A stretch of 64,000 nt of DNA from Leptodontidium sp. MPI-SDFR-AT-0119 (Eukaryota; Ascomycota; Leotiomycetes; Helotiales; Leptodontidiaceae). The DNA lies in contig JAHLEZ010000042.1 in assembly GCA_020726505.1 (NCBI GenBank), forward strand, positions 1 to 64,000, read 5' to 3'. Of this stretch, positions 34,486-45,179 are shown in pieces. The position numbers and the translations under genes were made by a program. The notes beneath the pieces were generated by a model. The model searched no databases, was not told the origin of the DNA, and worked only from the letters and a program-made list of their open reading frames with translations. Numbering within the stretch: the stretch's first letter is position 1; each line of letters starts with the position of its first letter.

Positions 34486-34989
34486 CTAGCCCATGTAGAG
34501 AGAGCATGGCGCTATACCGATTTTGAAATTAGTGCTTTTGTAACCTTTTAAGAAAGTTTTTATTACAGAAACCACAGCCTTTGTATGGGCGCGGTACTGT
34601 CTTACACGCGAATCAAACTCTTCTAGGTTATAATGGATTGTAATAACGTTGAATTTAATGGAAACCTGACGTGCATTAGTGAAAATTGACAGTAGGCGGT
34701 CTTCAAAATAGAGTTTTCCCGGATGGCGGTCACATGCTCGGTCTATTCGAATGACAATCTCTTTAAGAAAACAATACGGTTGTTTCTTCGTTACTTCTTC
34801 AGCTTGTAACATACTCTTGTCCTCTAAGCTAAGCGGTATAACCTTAAAGCACTTTTGGTCGAAAGCATGCTTGGTATTATCGTAAATTCCGCGGCAGCTT
34901 GCTAGTAACTCACGGCCATCTTTGAGAAGTAACTTTTTCAAAATATTGCAAAGGAGTTCGGGTGGTAGAGAAATGAGAGGGGGAGGCAT
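34486..34989 (-). CDS. F-box domain protein, probably 3'-truncated
   Basis: A 167-residue ORF beginning MPPPLISLPPELLCNILKKL. The first 50 residues fit an F-box (LPPEL...I...L....LLASCR), the Skp1-binding domain of SCF ubiquitin ligases. The rest lacks recognisable repeats but resembles the leader region of fungal F-box proteins with mixed alpha/beta content. Such proteins are usually 300-600 residues. The frame stops about 50 nt from the edge of the decayed transposon block, so the C-terminal substrate-binding part was probably lost when that block was inserted. The ORF itself has no RIP-type stops. Confidence 0.6.
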   Translation of the reverse strand: MPPPLISLPPELLCNILKKLLLKDGRELLASCRGIYDNTKHAFDQKCFKVIPLSLEDKSMLQAEEVTKKQPYCFLKEIVIRIDRACDRHPGKLYFEDRLLSIFTNARQVSIKFNVITIHYNLEEFDSRVRQYRAHTKAVVSVIKTFLKGYKSTNFKIGIAPCSLYMG

Positions 34990-34999
34990 TGTGCGTTGT

Positions 35000-36050
35000 T
35001 ATAAAAAGAGTATATAGGAACGATGACGGGCAAAGAGCCTCATCTTATAAAAGTATATGGTATAGAACCATATCCAGCCTCAAGCTGCCCGAATGGTCTT
35101 ACTAAAGGGGCCTAAACTTGCAACCTAATTCATCGCGGATACATGACATGTGTTAGGAACAAAAGTTAGCGCGAAGGTAGCCGACTTTGTCGCTTTCTAA
35201 CGGCGACTCTGAGTACTTCAGACATCTCTGTGATAAGTTCCACGGCATAATCTTTTTGGTAGGACCGAAACAAAGCACCTCCCTTTCCACTTGAAAATCA
35301 CGGTTTTTCATGCCATTGGATGATATGCATTTTCCAACAAAACCGCGATATGCAACAAAAGGGGGGCAAGCGGTTGCGGGTATCATGTGGCAATCAATCG
35401 TGTGTGGTAGCTTGACGAATCAGCATTCCATTTGACGTTGTTGGCTCGACGTCATTTTACCTGATTATCACGCCTCGTCGCGCGCGGGCCACGGTGCCGA
35501 TTTGCGGCACCGTGGCCCGTGCGCGTTCCGGAGGCATAGTCTAGATGGCTGGATGCCATGTTCTGGAAAGGAGTATGCATCATTCGAGATTTTAGCTATG
35601 TTGCCCTAGAATGCTCAGAATATGGACCTGGTCAGGACGAAGACTATATCGACTGCTTTCCAGCGAACAACCTGGCCTACGTCGCCCAAGATCCAAAAGG
35701 GTATGAGATTGGGAGTAGCAGGCAGAGCTTTTATATTGAACAGAAGAGACGCAGCTGTTGAGAATCCCCGACCCCTAAATATGCTAAGAAATTTTGCTGC
35801 ATCATCCACGACCCTCATAACAGCCTTGGTCAAACATCCTTCCATCGTAGCAACATCGTATTATTGATCTTCTTGAGCACCAGTACACATTATTATCACT
35901 CTCCTCATACCCAAGAATGCTTTAGCTCTTAGTAGGCTTTCATGCTCCTACGTAAGTGGCAAGACTACCTTCTAGTTAAAAGCAATACACGCTAAGCGGA
36001 ACCTAACTTCAATATAATGGAAAAAACCTGCTATATATAAATAAAGATTA
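35000..36050. other. Intergenic, with a strong GC hairpin
   Basis: Composition is normal for a fungal gene region, but no ORF over 85 codons matches a family I recognise. Overlapping small frames on both strands at 35,550-35,870 are mutually exclusive and probably non-coding. The only clear structure is the palindrome at 35,481-35,525. Confidence 0.5.
35481..35525. repeat. GC-rich inverted repeat (hairpin)
   Basis: Perfect 14-bp arms GGGCCACGGTGCCG (35,486-35,499) and its complement (35,505-35,518) enclose a 5-nt loop. CGCGC/GCGCG extends the stem beyond a 2-nt bulge. It lies between unrelated AT-balanced sequence and belongs to no ORF I trust. It could be a transcription terminator-like structure, a miniature dispersed palindrome or a protein binding site. 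Confidence 0.85.
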
Positions 36051-36109
36051 TAGTCCTATGACTGCTAAAATCGCCCCAACGACCCCTTCTATACGAGGCC
36101 TTCTCTTCT

Positions 36110-37330
36110 ATACGTCAAATTTTGTATGAATTACTCCGCCACTGTCATGTCTTCTTCGCGTTTATCATTGTTGTAAGTTGTTTCCTCCACTTGACACACC
36201 TATCAGCTTATCAAAGCCGTCAGAATTTATATCACTGCATTTATGTACTTCTTGATCTTTTCCGTGCGAATAGGGATGCTCATACTTCAGAGAGCAAAAG
36301 CCGCGATCTTTCATGGTGATGGTCTTCTCAAAGTCGATATAGAACGGACCCGGCGAGTTCGAGCCGGACAACACATTCGACTGTGGATTCCGTCGGCAAG
36401 CCACTCGTCCTTTGCTGAATCACTCCCGTCCGCTGTCGCATCATGGGGGAATAACAAACGAAGTAACGTTTCTGATTGATGTCAGAGCGGGATTCACGCG
36501 GAAGCTTAAAATGCTTGCCAATTTAGAATCAAATAGCCGACGATTCAATGCCTAAATTGATGGCCCTTATGGATTGTATCCCAGGGCCGAAGAATACGGC
36601 ACAGTTATTTTGTGCGCCACAGGTATTGGGATCGGAGCACAGCTTGCTACTGTTACATTTACTGGAAAGTAGGGAAGCTGGCTGCAAAAACACAACGCGT
36701 AATACTCCTCTGGGAGGTCGAGGAAGAATTCATGGAATACAATAAGATAAGTGAGATATAATACAAAATGGTATTGGGTTTGTTACAACAAAACTTCTCC
36801 AGACTTTCAAAGCTACGACTTGAGCCTACAAAGGAATTTGAATATCAGTCCGGCTGAACACATGGTTATGCAAGCTCTGACCTCTTTCATTTATGCTGAA
36901 ATCATCGTGTGAAGATGTTTAGATGCACTAGATACGTCAAAAAGTCGTCCCAGCATGTAAACTCGACCAGATATCATGACGATAGTACACCACAAAACTA
37001 TCGCATGAAGAGCATCGATAGGAGAGCATCTATACAGAGTAACTGGAGCGGCAGTACACTAGTAGAGAAGAATCATGGCAATACTGCATCTTTACGAACT
37101 ATCTATTGTAACGACGATCTTGACGTGGTTGCTTCTTCTCTGAAGAATCAACTAGGTAATGATAACTGTAGAGGTAAAACAATAGTATCTGGTGAGTACT
37201 TAATATACTAGACAAACATGGTGCTCATTTGTCTCTTAGCGTTTGTGCATATTCAGAGTTCGCAGATTCAATCCGTAACATTGTTGCTGCTGAAGGCCTT
37301 CCTCTACATGAGCACGAGTTTCGACTAGAG
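36110..37330 (+). pseudogene. Ferric reductase-like transmembrane protein (pseudogene, 3' half)
   Basis: Fragments in different plus-strand frames line up with a FRE/NOX-type ferric reductase. YELLRHCHVFFAFIIVVSCF at about 36,120-36,180 is a membrane helix with the His pair that would ligate heme. RIGMLILQRAKAAIFHGDG follows near 36,260, and the FAD-binding region VRAGQHIRLWIPSAS...SFAES lies at 36,335-36,420. IDGPYGLYPRAEEYGTVIL and ATGIGIGAQLATV (NAD-binding) lie at about 36,560-36,650, then LLWEVEEEFMEY. At 37,265-37,320 comes a DSIRNIVAAEG tail typical of the C-terminus. At least four frameshifts or stops separate these blocks. The N-terminal membrane helices are missing. The decay is mixed, not purely RIP-like. 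Confidence 0.72.
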
Positions 37331-37380
37331 AAGTGGCCTAGGCTGGAGAGAGAAAAGGAAACAGCTGCAAACGAATAACC

Positions 37381-37560
37381 CACAGAGACCGAAAAGACAA
37401 TTGAATGCGAATACCGTCCAGTAGAAGTAAAACCAAGTGGACAGACATATCAAAGAATGGCTGGGAGTGCAGATTCCACAGAAACCGAGAAGACCATCGG
37501 ATATGAATATCGGGCGACAAAAGAAACAAATATCGAATATAGATATTCGGCAAATTGAGC
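37381..37560 (+). repeat. Degenerate 96-bp-period direct repeat
   Basis: A 36-bp unit at 37,381-37,416 (CACAGAGACCGAAAAGACAA onward) recurs at 37,477-37,512 with scattered changes. A shorter third trace lies near 37,522. In one plus-strand frame the units read TETEKTIECEYRP and TETEKTIGYEYRA. They sit right after the ferric reductase relic and may be its diverged tail or an unrelated repeat protein fragment. Confidence 0.55.
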
Positions 37561-37789
37561 ATATTGTGCGGGGCTGGGTATCGTCTAGAAAGTGATGTAT
37601 TGCAACACAGCACTTAGTCTAATTCCTACCGCGCAGCATCAATAATGAAGTGGAACGAAAATGGTTCTGTCTACATGGGATTCGAGAATATGGCACGAAT
37701 TATAGAGTAAACGAACTCCCTCGTCGTGAAGTTGACTGATATGACATAGACGAGTTACTGAACCGATGAATCAGAATGGGGATTTTGGA

Positions 37790-39011
37790 GAAAGAACGCC
37801 ACCACCATAACCTCCATACCTTCAACATTAGCAACCGCTCTTTTTAAGGAGGCGAGGATGCATTTCTTTTCGACGTCGACGACTTTGTGACCGCTCATAA
37901 GGGTTCAGGTTCGAAAGTTTATATTGGAATTCCCAACAGCCAAGAGTGCTTCCCATATGATGATCCGATACTTCCCAGTCTTCATCTTATTAATTAAGGG
38001 CTTCCAAGCAACCGGTAGAACCTTTCCATCCTGATCAAGAATAGCTGTTCGATTGGTATTGTCTACCTTTACAGGATACAGTTGATCCCGTAGCATCCTA
38101 ACCCCCATCACTGCCGTTTTCTCCGCTGCCTTCTTGATCCTTTGAAGTCCGGTTTCATCTCTGCATGTTACCCTGATGCGATTATGGTTCTTAGCGTCCT
38201 TGATTACCGCAACGCAACGCTAATGCTCCTGCCTTTCCATAGTGCGGATCTCCTTCTTAATCGCTTTTCTGATTACCCCGGGTTGTGCCTTACTCCTCTC
38301 TTCCTCGCCTACTCTCGATATGTCAATCGTGTAATATAGTGTGTCGGTTATCGTTAATAGTGTCGTGCCTACCGAAGTAAGAGTTCGTACATTACTCGGT
38401 CGACTGCTCGGCGGTGTACAGGCGATCTCCGCATACGATAGTGATGCACTCGGGGGCGGTTGTATGTTAGATAACTGAGTCTCGATCTTCTCCGTTATCT
38501 CCGTAACTTGCGCCTTAAGGGTTTCAATTTGTTAGGTGAAGGTTCTAGTTAGAGCTTCGATCTGGTTCGCGTGTTCTCTCTTCAGTTCTTCCACGGCTGA
38601 CGTCTGTCCTTCCATTGCCACTAGGAGCGACTTGACCAGATCGGTGAGTACTTTAATCTGCGTATTCGCAGTTGACATTGCCTTATTGTGTGTGGAATGA
38701 TTCAGGTTCGCTGCCATTGTGGTGGGACGTTCCGCCCCTTTCGCAGTGAGGGCCTTGACCTTCGTCGCCACGATGCGTTCCTTGAGGTGCGAACTGGCTT
38801 CCGGTCGCTTTGCCTGCGGCGCCGCCGGGGCCTTACTAACTTCAATCGTATCCTCTACATCGCTTGACGCGGCTCTGGACCTTCTCTTGTTCCATTCCAA
38901 TGCCTTCGGCGTCTGGACGCGTTCTCGGCTCGACTGACGTGTCGGTCCAGCGCCCTCCATTGTCGTCCCTCTCTCCTCCACACCACTGGCGAATCGGCTG
39001 CTGGCTGACAT
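37790..39011 (-). pseudogene. LINE (Tad-like) ORF1 relic
   Basis: One minus-strand frame runs from the Met at 39,011 to about 37,905, with only two stops seen: TAA at 38,532 (CAA expected) and TAG near 38,222. The protein begins MSASSRFASGVEERG and has a basic, Ala-rich segment. A coiled coil follows (STANTQIKVLTDLVKSLL, then VEELKREHANQIEALTRTF and IETLKAQVTEITEKI). After that comes RIRVTCRDETGLQRIKKAAE with GVRMLRDQLYPVKVDN. The last two blocks are characteristic of the Gag-like ORF1 of fungal Tad elements, upstream of its zinc knuckles. The knuckles, ORF2 and A tail are absent, so this is a fragment. It is a different family from the LINE at 16,111-21,902. Confidence 0.7.
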
Positions 39012-39586
39012 GATTGCTGGCTGACTTCAATGTCCTTACAGACGCTAAAATTGCAGTGCTTCTTTTTCCTAGTGCCGCCAGTCTGACAAATCTAATATAA
39101 TCTAATCTATTACTGTGGGCGATCAGTATTGGATAACTAATAAATTCACGTGATTTGACACCGCGCATACCTAGGTAGGTGAAATCCCGAGGTCTGGATG
39201 CCATCACCAGCATGGTCAAAGGCTTCAAATCCTAAAATGAATCTTCGTGAGCTATGAGGCAAGGTGGCCTCGAGGTCGCGCCTGCCCGGGATAGCCGTCC
39301 ATCCTCCAAGGCCTTATGAGTCACCAACCCGCGATGCAACGATACAACACAGGACGCTCAGCCGCATCGAAGCCATGGCCAATCATGTTTCTTGTACCCC
39401 TGAAGCTTTCTGGAAACACGTAGGTTCGTCCTGCTTTTATGCAAAGAGACCTATGCGGAAGAAGGCTTTCTGTTGGCGAGCTGAATTGCCGTCGAATATA
39501 TCTGGATTTACTTCCAAATACGCTCAAGAAGTAGACGCAACAATAAACCTCACCCAACTTTCTAGATTCACGGATCGCTAAGCGCC
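39012..39586. other. Spacer between LINE relic and caspase ORF
   Basis: Normal composition. A 105-codon plus-strand frame at 39,264-39,581 and an overlapping minus-strand frame have no recognisable domain and are not supported as genes. The part next to 39,586 may be the promoter of the caspase-domain ORF. Confidence 0.4.
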
Positions 39587-39916
39587 TTGAACACCACCAT
39601 GACGGACCCAGCTAAATGGGCGGTCTTGATCGGGATCGATGGTTATGATGCTGGACAGCCATATACTACACCCCGCTTCGACGCCGGAGGGGAAGAGATC
39701 AGATATGGTAACTTGGCAGGATGTGTCAACGATGTCCTCTTCGTTGAAGAATACCTTGTCAAGACGGTGAAGATCCCTGAAGCCAATATAAAGAAGTTGC
39801 TTGCACCGGCTCCCGACCGACCTAAGAAGGATGTACGGGAGCTTCCAGCTGGGCTTCATACTCCACCAACGTACAAAAACATCAAGAAGGCACTTCGTGA
39901 AGAAATGTCATCTTAG
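39587..39916 (+). CDS. Caspase-domain (peptidase C14) protein, truncated
   Basis: A 109-residue ORF; the first Met at 39,587 gives MNTTMTDPAKWAVLIGIDGY, and a second Met at 39,599 is an equally good start. KWAVLIGIDGY is the first beta strand of fungal caspase-like proteases. NLAGCVNDVLFVEEYL and IPEANIKKLLAPA are its conserved helix and strand, and PTYKNIKKAL precedes the segment that normally carries the catalytic His. The frame ends at 39,916, before the HSGHG-type His motif and the Cys motif, so the product cannot be an active protease. The following sequence shows no continuation in any frame that I can recognise. It is most likely a fragment of a longer metacaspase or NLR-like gene. The remaining part is free of RIP-type stops. 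Confidence 0.7.
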   Translation: MNTTMTDPAKWAVLIGIDGYDAGQPYTTPRFDAGGEEIRYGNLAGCVNDVLFVEEYLVKTVKIPEANIKKLLAPAPDRPKKDVRELPAGLHTPPTYKNIKKALREEMSS

Positions 39917-40123
39917 ATGGCCCGCAGCTTCGAGGTTACGAGCGACAATCGTTGGAGACTAGCCAATATATTAATCTCAGCTGCGGGTAAAACTGAAAAG
40001 AGAAGAAAAGCCGACGAGAAAGTGCACCGCAGACGGATAATGCAGGCCTAGCTGTAAGTTCAGTTCGCTTTTAAAGAAATATAAAGTAGTATAAGCCTCT
40101 GGGATAATTAAATTACTTTCCAC

Positions 40124-40334
40124 GTGTACGTGATTAAGGTCTTATTAAAAGAGAGTCCACAGCAGCTAAGACTGTTTATAATCGAGGGGTTTATAAAAAA
40201 GGAAAACCTTAGCGATATCCTGAAAACCTTTATCAAAAACAAGGCCGATCCTGTTATTCCGGACCCAGATATTAACGAAGCAAAGCTTAATATAATCTAC
40301 GAACAAGTCCTGACCTTATGCTAAAGCCCCCGCG
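40124..40334 (+). pseudogene. Unrecognised coding fragment, interrupted by gypsy copy B (left part)
   Basis: A plus-strand frame reads VIKVLLKESPQQLRLFIIEG and ends ...DINEAKLNIIYEQVLTLC followed by a stop at 40,322-40,324 (TAA, possibly a former CAA). Without that stop it would enter the insertion site and continue after 46,941 as PTYQSYLYSRILFVVLNLIN and EYIQHGYLIKFS to about 47,080. The continuity across the CCGCG duplication supports a single former exon. I do not recognise the family. It is helical, Leu/Ile-rich and charged, and may be the C-terminal part of a larger protein. Confidence 0.45.
40330..40334. repeat. Target site duplication CCGCG (left)
   Basis: Exact match to 46,937-46,941 immediately outside the two LTRs of gypsy copy B. 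Confidence 0.9.
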
Positions 40335-40636
40335 TGTTACGACCTACGATGCGCCTCGCATTCTAACCGACACGGGCTCGTAGCATCGCTGGCTATGCGA
40401 CGGCGCTAAGCCCAATAGGGAAGACTAGGTGGCGAGCCTGCGACATGTTGACGTGAATGGCCCCTGACTGCGCTAGGCCCTATTAGGAGGGTCCTTCGTG
40501 TATTTATACTCAAGCTCTCCCTTACGGAGAGCTCTCCTTTCCTCCTTGTCTTTTCTTCTCGATTCTGAGTGTAACTAGAGGCCCAAATATACAGCTAGAG
40601 TCAACTCGTCGTATTAACCTCTTGCTAGCCGTAATA
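40335..40636 (+). repeat. 5' LTR of gypsy copy B
   Basis: 302 bp. It contains a TATTTATACT sequence at about 40,500 that may serve as the TATA region, followed by the CTCCCTTACGGAGAGCTC palindromic segment. The last bases are RIP-altered (CGTAATA instead of CGTAACA). Confidence 0.93.
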
Positions 40637-41039
40637 TAAGAAAAGACTAGTACCCCTTTACTGTAAAGCGTTATATTTCACCCGGTCTTACGCCTTGTCG
40701 ACCTGCCCTTATAGTAAGCTAATAACGAGCCTTAACACCTTGGCCTATTCGATAGATAGGTACCTCTCTACCCTAGTAGTAAACTGTCCTAGAGAAAGCT
40801 GGATATTCTCTCGCGATTAACCTGCCTTGCCGTAACTTGACGCGCGCCCTGTTTCGAACGTATGTCTGATTAACATACTAATTAATAACCTCAAACACCT
40901 CTTTACTTTACCTTACTATTACTACTGACTTCTCCCCCTCGTTAGCGAAGCTCTAGAGAAAGGAGCGCCCCTATACGGCTAGGCTTTACCGACACCCTTA
41001 TCCCTTCGGTCGAGACTCTCTCGGAGGAGCCGGAGAGCT

Positions 41040-42240
41040 TTAACGGATTCGACTCAGACTTAGAGGACAAACCCCAGCGCTTCTTCGACGCATCGCTAGA
41101 GCCTACCGATATAAAAGGCCTTACCCCCCGCTTAACAAGCTAGGATGGATTAGCTAATCAAGGACTCTGTTAGCTCTACTGTCGCCGCTGTTGTTACATA
41201 AGTTCTTACTTAATATACTATTGATAACCCTCGCCAAGGGACTAGCACTCCCTCCCCTTCTAACCGATCCGTACGTGCTCTTACGGCGGACCTCTAGCCT
41301 ACCGCCGACTATTACCTCCCTAAGCTGAACCCTGCTATCCCTGCCGTTGAGCCTAATAAGGTCAAGTACCCTCGTACCCCCTTTAACGACTATAAGGGCG
41401 AAATTAAATACGACGCTTAGAAGATAGATATAAAGCTCTTTATCTAAAAGTACTTAAGTAACTTCTTCACCGGCGAATCGCAGGTCTATGCCTACTTTGA
41501 GTGTATAAAGGGAGAGGCTAAGACTATTATTCTTTAACGAATAGACCTCGACTTCGCTAGAGACTTCAACGGAGCCGCCGACGTCTTAAAGGCCTTAGAC
41601 TAGCGTTTCTTTAACTACAACCGAGTATAGGCCGCTAAACTCAAGTATAACTAATTACAAATGGGTAATATAACTTACAACGAATTCTGTATGAAGTTCA
41701 CGACGTACGCGGCTACTAGAAAAATCTCACTTGACCGCTGGTTCGACGACGTATGCGAGAAGGTCTCAAATAAGCTCAAGTACAATATCCGAACTAAGAA
41801 GTATGAATTCGCCGGAGATTATACGGCTCTTGACGAGTTCTTAGCCGTCTCAGATCGCGAGCTGCGGAATATCGCTGCCAGACGAGCTAATAGACGTGCT
41901 ACTACTACTGTCCGCGAAGCCCCTCGAGTCTCCTTCCACAATACTAGCACTAGCGACTCGCGCGGCATCCTAAAGAAGGACAGCTGGCGTTCGACTTTAC
42001 TTACCCCTACTACTCACGCATGGAGACCACCGACTCTAAGACAGTCGTCGGATGTCCGCTAGCGTACGCCCTCTCCTTCGCCCGTCCTGCGCCGACCTGA
42101 GTCCCTCGTACCTCCTCCTACACCTAGGGACGTCTCTTCCGACACTTATCTCTACTGTAGTAAGACCGGCCATTGGGCCAGCGACTGCCCTAAACGCTGT
42201 AAAGACTAAGCTCTTAATAAATCGATTTCTTAGTTAGTCG
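41040..42240 (+). pseudogene. Gypsy copy B gag with CCHC knuckle (decayed)
   Basis: The best surviving block is 41,661-42,062, reading MGNITYNEFCMKFTTYAATR and continuing through LDRWFDDVCEKVSNKLKY. This is a typical retrotransposon Gag capsid region. Near 42,135-42,180 the frame reads YLYCSKTGHWASDCPKRC, a CCHC knuckle whose first Cys is now Tyr. Upstream (41,040-41,660) the same polypeptide continues with a few stops at Trp/Gln codons. In the intact form this would package the element RNA. Confidence 0.78.
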
Positions 42241-42399
42241 TCGGCGAGGATCTAGAGACTAATGAGTTGTTAAAAAACTCTTAGGCCGTGGTAAAGACTC
42301 ACACCTCGGCATAGGCCACAACTTGTGGAAGGACTTAGTATTTAATTTCTATGCTCTTATTAGAGGACGATAGTTCTTAGTTAATATTAAATTAGGAAA

Positions 42400-42720
42400 G
42401 AATAGATTCTTTACTAAAATACTTGTACATATTAATAGCGGAGCGAATATTTTCGGTGTTATTAAAACCTCTTTCGTATACTGACTCGTCAAGTAATTTA
42501 ATATTTCCTTTATATCTCTCCCTTAGCTAATCGTCTTAATTAGCTATAATAGCAGGAAAGGCAAGTTAATTAACACAGCCGTCTTATTTACCTTGACGAT
42601 CGACCGCCGGCGAATTAACTTTTCCTTTCTAGTAACTGACCTAGGAAACACTAACGTCCTAATTAGTCGGAAGTTCCTCGAGTATTACGACCTAAAGTAG
42701 TCATATACAAAGAACCACAA
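42400..42720 (+). pseudogene. Gypsy copy B aspartic protease (decayed)
   Basis: HINSGANIFGVIKTSF at about 42,430 corresponds to the protease active site DSGA with the Asp codon changed to Asn (G to A). VTDLGNTNVLISRKFLEYY near 42,640 fits the end of the retropepsin fold. With the catalytic Asp lost, it could not process the polyprotein. Confidence 0.65.
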
Positions 42721-43399
42721 TCGACTAGAATGGCCATTAGACATACCCGTCCAGCCGTACTTTAACTAGCGAGTCTTTATTAATATTAATTATTTTAATA
42801 AGTTAATCGTCAAGTCTTACTAACTTAACGCGGAACGAAGGGATGCCCTTATAGATATAAATGACCACCGCCGGAGACAAGCTAGGCTTGCGGCGCTCGA
42901 CGATTCCCTTAAGACAAAGGCCCCCGTCCGACCTACCGCTAGCGTCTCGCTAACTCGACCCTCGAGCTTTATTAGAGAAGTTAAAGAGCGCCTGCGGGTT
43001 ATAGAAGAGTAATTAAACCCTTTGACATCCCGTGATCCGGGATTACTACTTAAGGATAAGAGAACCTATAGAGCCTTTCTAGCGAATTACTAGACAAAGG
43101 TGTTTACTACGAAAATCTTCCTTATATCAATAGTAGCGATGTCTACGATATACCTCTGACTTAAGAGGGCTAAGAAGAATAAAGTGCAAACCTTTATAAT
43201 ATTAGTACTTGAAATTAACTAAGAATTAACTCGTCGCCGGCGAGAGGCCTTAGATTAACTAAGCGTCGAACTCGTATTAATAAATGGAGACTTGACCCTA
43301 GAGGAGGCCTTAAAGGCCAAGTACGCGCAAGATAATGAGCTAGTAAGTAAGAAGCTCCTAGTAGAGTACTAAGAGTATACTCCTCTCTTCTCTCAGTGA

Positions 43400-44760
43400 G
43401 CCTCTAACGAGTTATTAGCGTATCACTAAGGTGTGGACTACTAGATCGAGCTTACTAGAGAGAATAACTTGTCCTTTAAACCTCTCCGGCATATGACTAA
43501 AGAATAGTTGTCAGAGACTAAGCGGTACATTATCGACAACTTATATAAAGGTTTTATTAAGCCCTCTAGTGTACTTTACGCGGCCCTTATTCTCTTCGCC
43601 AAGAAAGCCGATAGTAGTCTTTGGCTATACGTCGACTACCGGAAGCTAAATGCCCTATTAAAGAAGGACCCGTACCCGATCCCCTTAATCGATAAGATAA
43701 TGGCTCGTATTTATAAGGCAAAGGTCTTTATAAAGCTTAATATTTAGTAAGCTTTTCACTATATTTGTATGTCCCCCGAGAGTAAAGACTATACGACCTT
43801 CTGTACTCGATATAGCACGTATAAGTATAAGGTCCTTTCCTTTAGCCTTACTAATAGTCTGGCGACTTTCTAGTGATTTATTAACGATATTCTTATAGAA
43901 CACCTCGACGACTTCTGCGCGGCTTATATAAACGATATCCTTATATATTCGTCCACTTTAGAGGAATATAAGGTTCACGTTAAGAAGGTTATAGTAATAT
44001 TATAAGCACACGGACTTTAGGCTAATATTAAGAAGTCTAAGTTTAGTATATAAAAGATTAAGTTCTTGGGATTCGTTATTGAAGTTAATGGCGTGGAAGT
44101 AGACTTAGAGAAGATTAATATAATCAAGGACTAGTGATACGCCGATAATATACGGGGTATATAGAGTTACCTTGGCTTTTGTAACTTTTACCGCCGGTTT
44201 ATTAAAGACTATAGTTATATTACACGTCCTTTTACGATACTCACTAGAAAGGACGTTCCCTTTGTCTTCGACAACGCCTATAAAAACACATAAGAGACTC
44301 TCTAGGAAGCCCTCTAATTTACGCCGGTTCTTCGCTACTACGACCCTACTAAGTAAACGCGGCTAGAGACTAATTCCTCAGATAAAGTCGTCGCTAGGGT
44401 TCTATCTTAACTTTAAGAGGACGACACTTTTTATCCTATAAGATACTTTTCTAAGACTATAATAGACCCCAAGCTTAACTACTTAATCCACGATAAAGAG
44501 ATACTAGCGATTTTCCGGTTATTTAAGTAATATTACCTGAAGCTCTTAAGTGCCCAGAAAAATGTCCTTGTTTATATAGATTACTAAGCCTTAGAGTACT
44601 TTATGATTACTAAGGACCTTACGACTAAGTAGGCTTAATAGGCTAAGTTCTTTGCGGATTTCTATTTCACAATTATATACTATACCGGGACGACTAATAC
44701 TTTGGCTAATACCTTGTCTTAACGGGATTAGGACCTTACGGCTACGGAGGTACGTAAGCG
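43400..44760 (+). pseudogene. Gypsy copy B RT and RNase H (decayed)
   Basis: The frame at 43,508-43,747 holds GFIKPSSVLYAALILFAKK, then LWLYVDYRKLNALLKKD and YPIPLIDKIMARI, the fingers and palm of a Ty3/gypsy RT. The active-site box follows near 43,915 as [12 protein letters not shown], with the YIDD Asp changed to Asn. RNase H extends from about 44,340, ending near 44,715 with ANTLS and RD. Stops at Trp and Gln separate the pieces. Confidence 0.82.
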
Positions 44761-45179
44761 GGCTATCCGCAACTAATAGTTAATTCTAACTAACAAAATT
44801 AACTCGCGAGTCGCTAGCGACTTTCAACTCTCCGCCGTCGATTCTATAGACGCTTATATTGATGTCGTAGAGACGATACCCCTAGTACCTATAGAGGCCA
44901 TGATCCCGGACTACGATATTAAGACACGTGACGGGCCAAAGCTAGAGCTAGAGCCGGAACCTAAGCCTAATACAGGAGTGCTAGTCGACCCAGAGACCCC
45001 TATGCCAAAAGAGCTAGACTTTAACTCTATAGTAACTTATGACGTCGCGGAATACGATATTATTAATCAAGTACTTGCAGTTAATAAGTCTTCGCCTTCG
45101 CTAGAGCTTCTCCGACAAAAAGCTAAGGAATAGTCATTAGATTACGAGCTAATAAACGACAAGTTACTTTTCTAAGGAC

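Noticed and set aside
35558..35867. Overlapping ORFs on both strands, one with a hydrophobic C-terminal stretch
   Set aside because: Mutually exclusive, short, no recognised family, no convincing splice sites.
38719..39228. Frames opposite or out of phase with the LINE ORF1 relic
   Set aside because: Shadows of the minus-strand coding sequence.
39264..39581. 105-codon ORF before the caspase ORF
   Set aside because: No domain; overlapped by an equally open minus-strand frame; likely non-coding.
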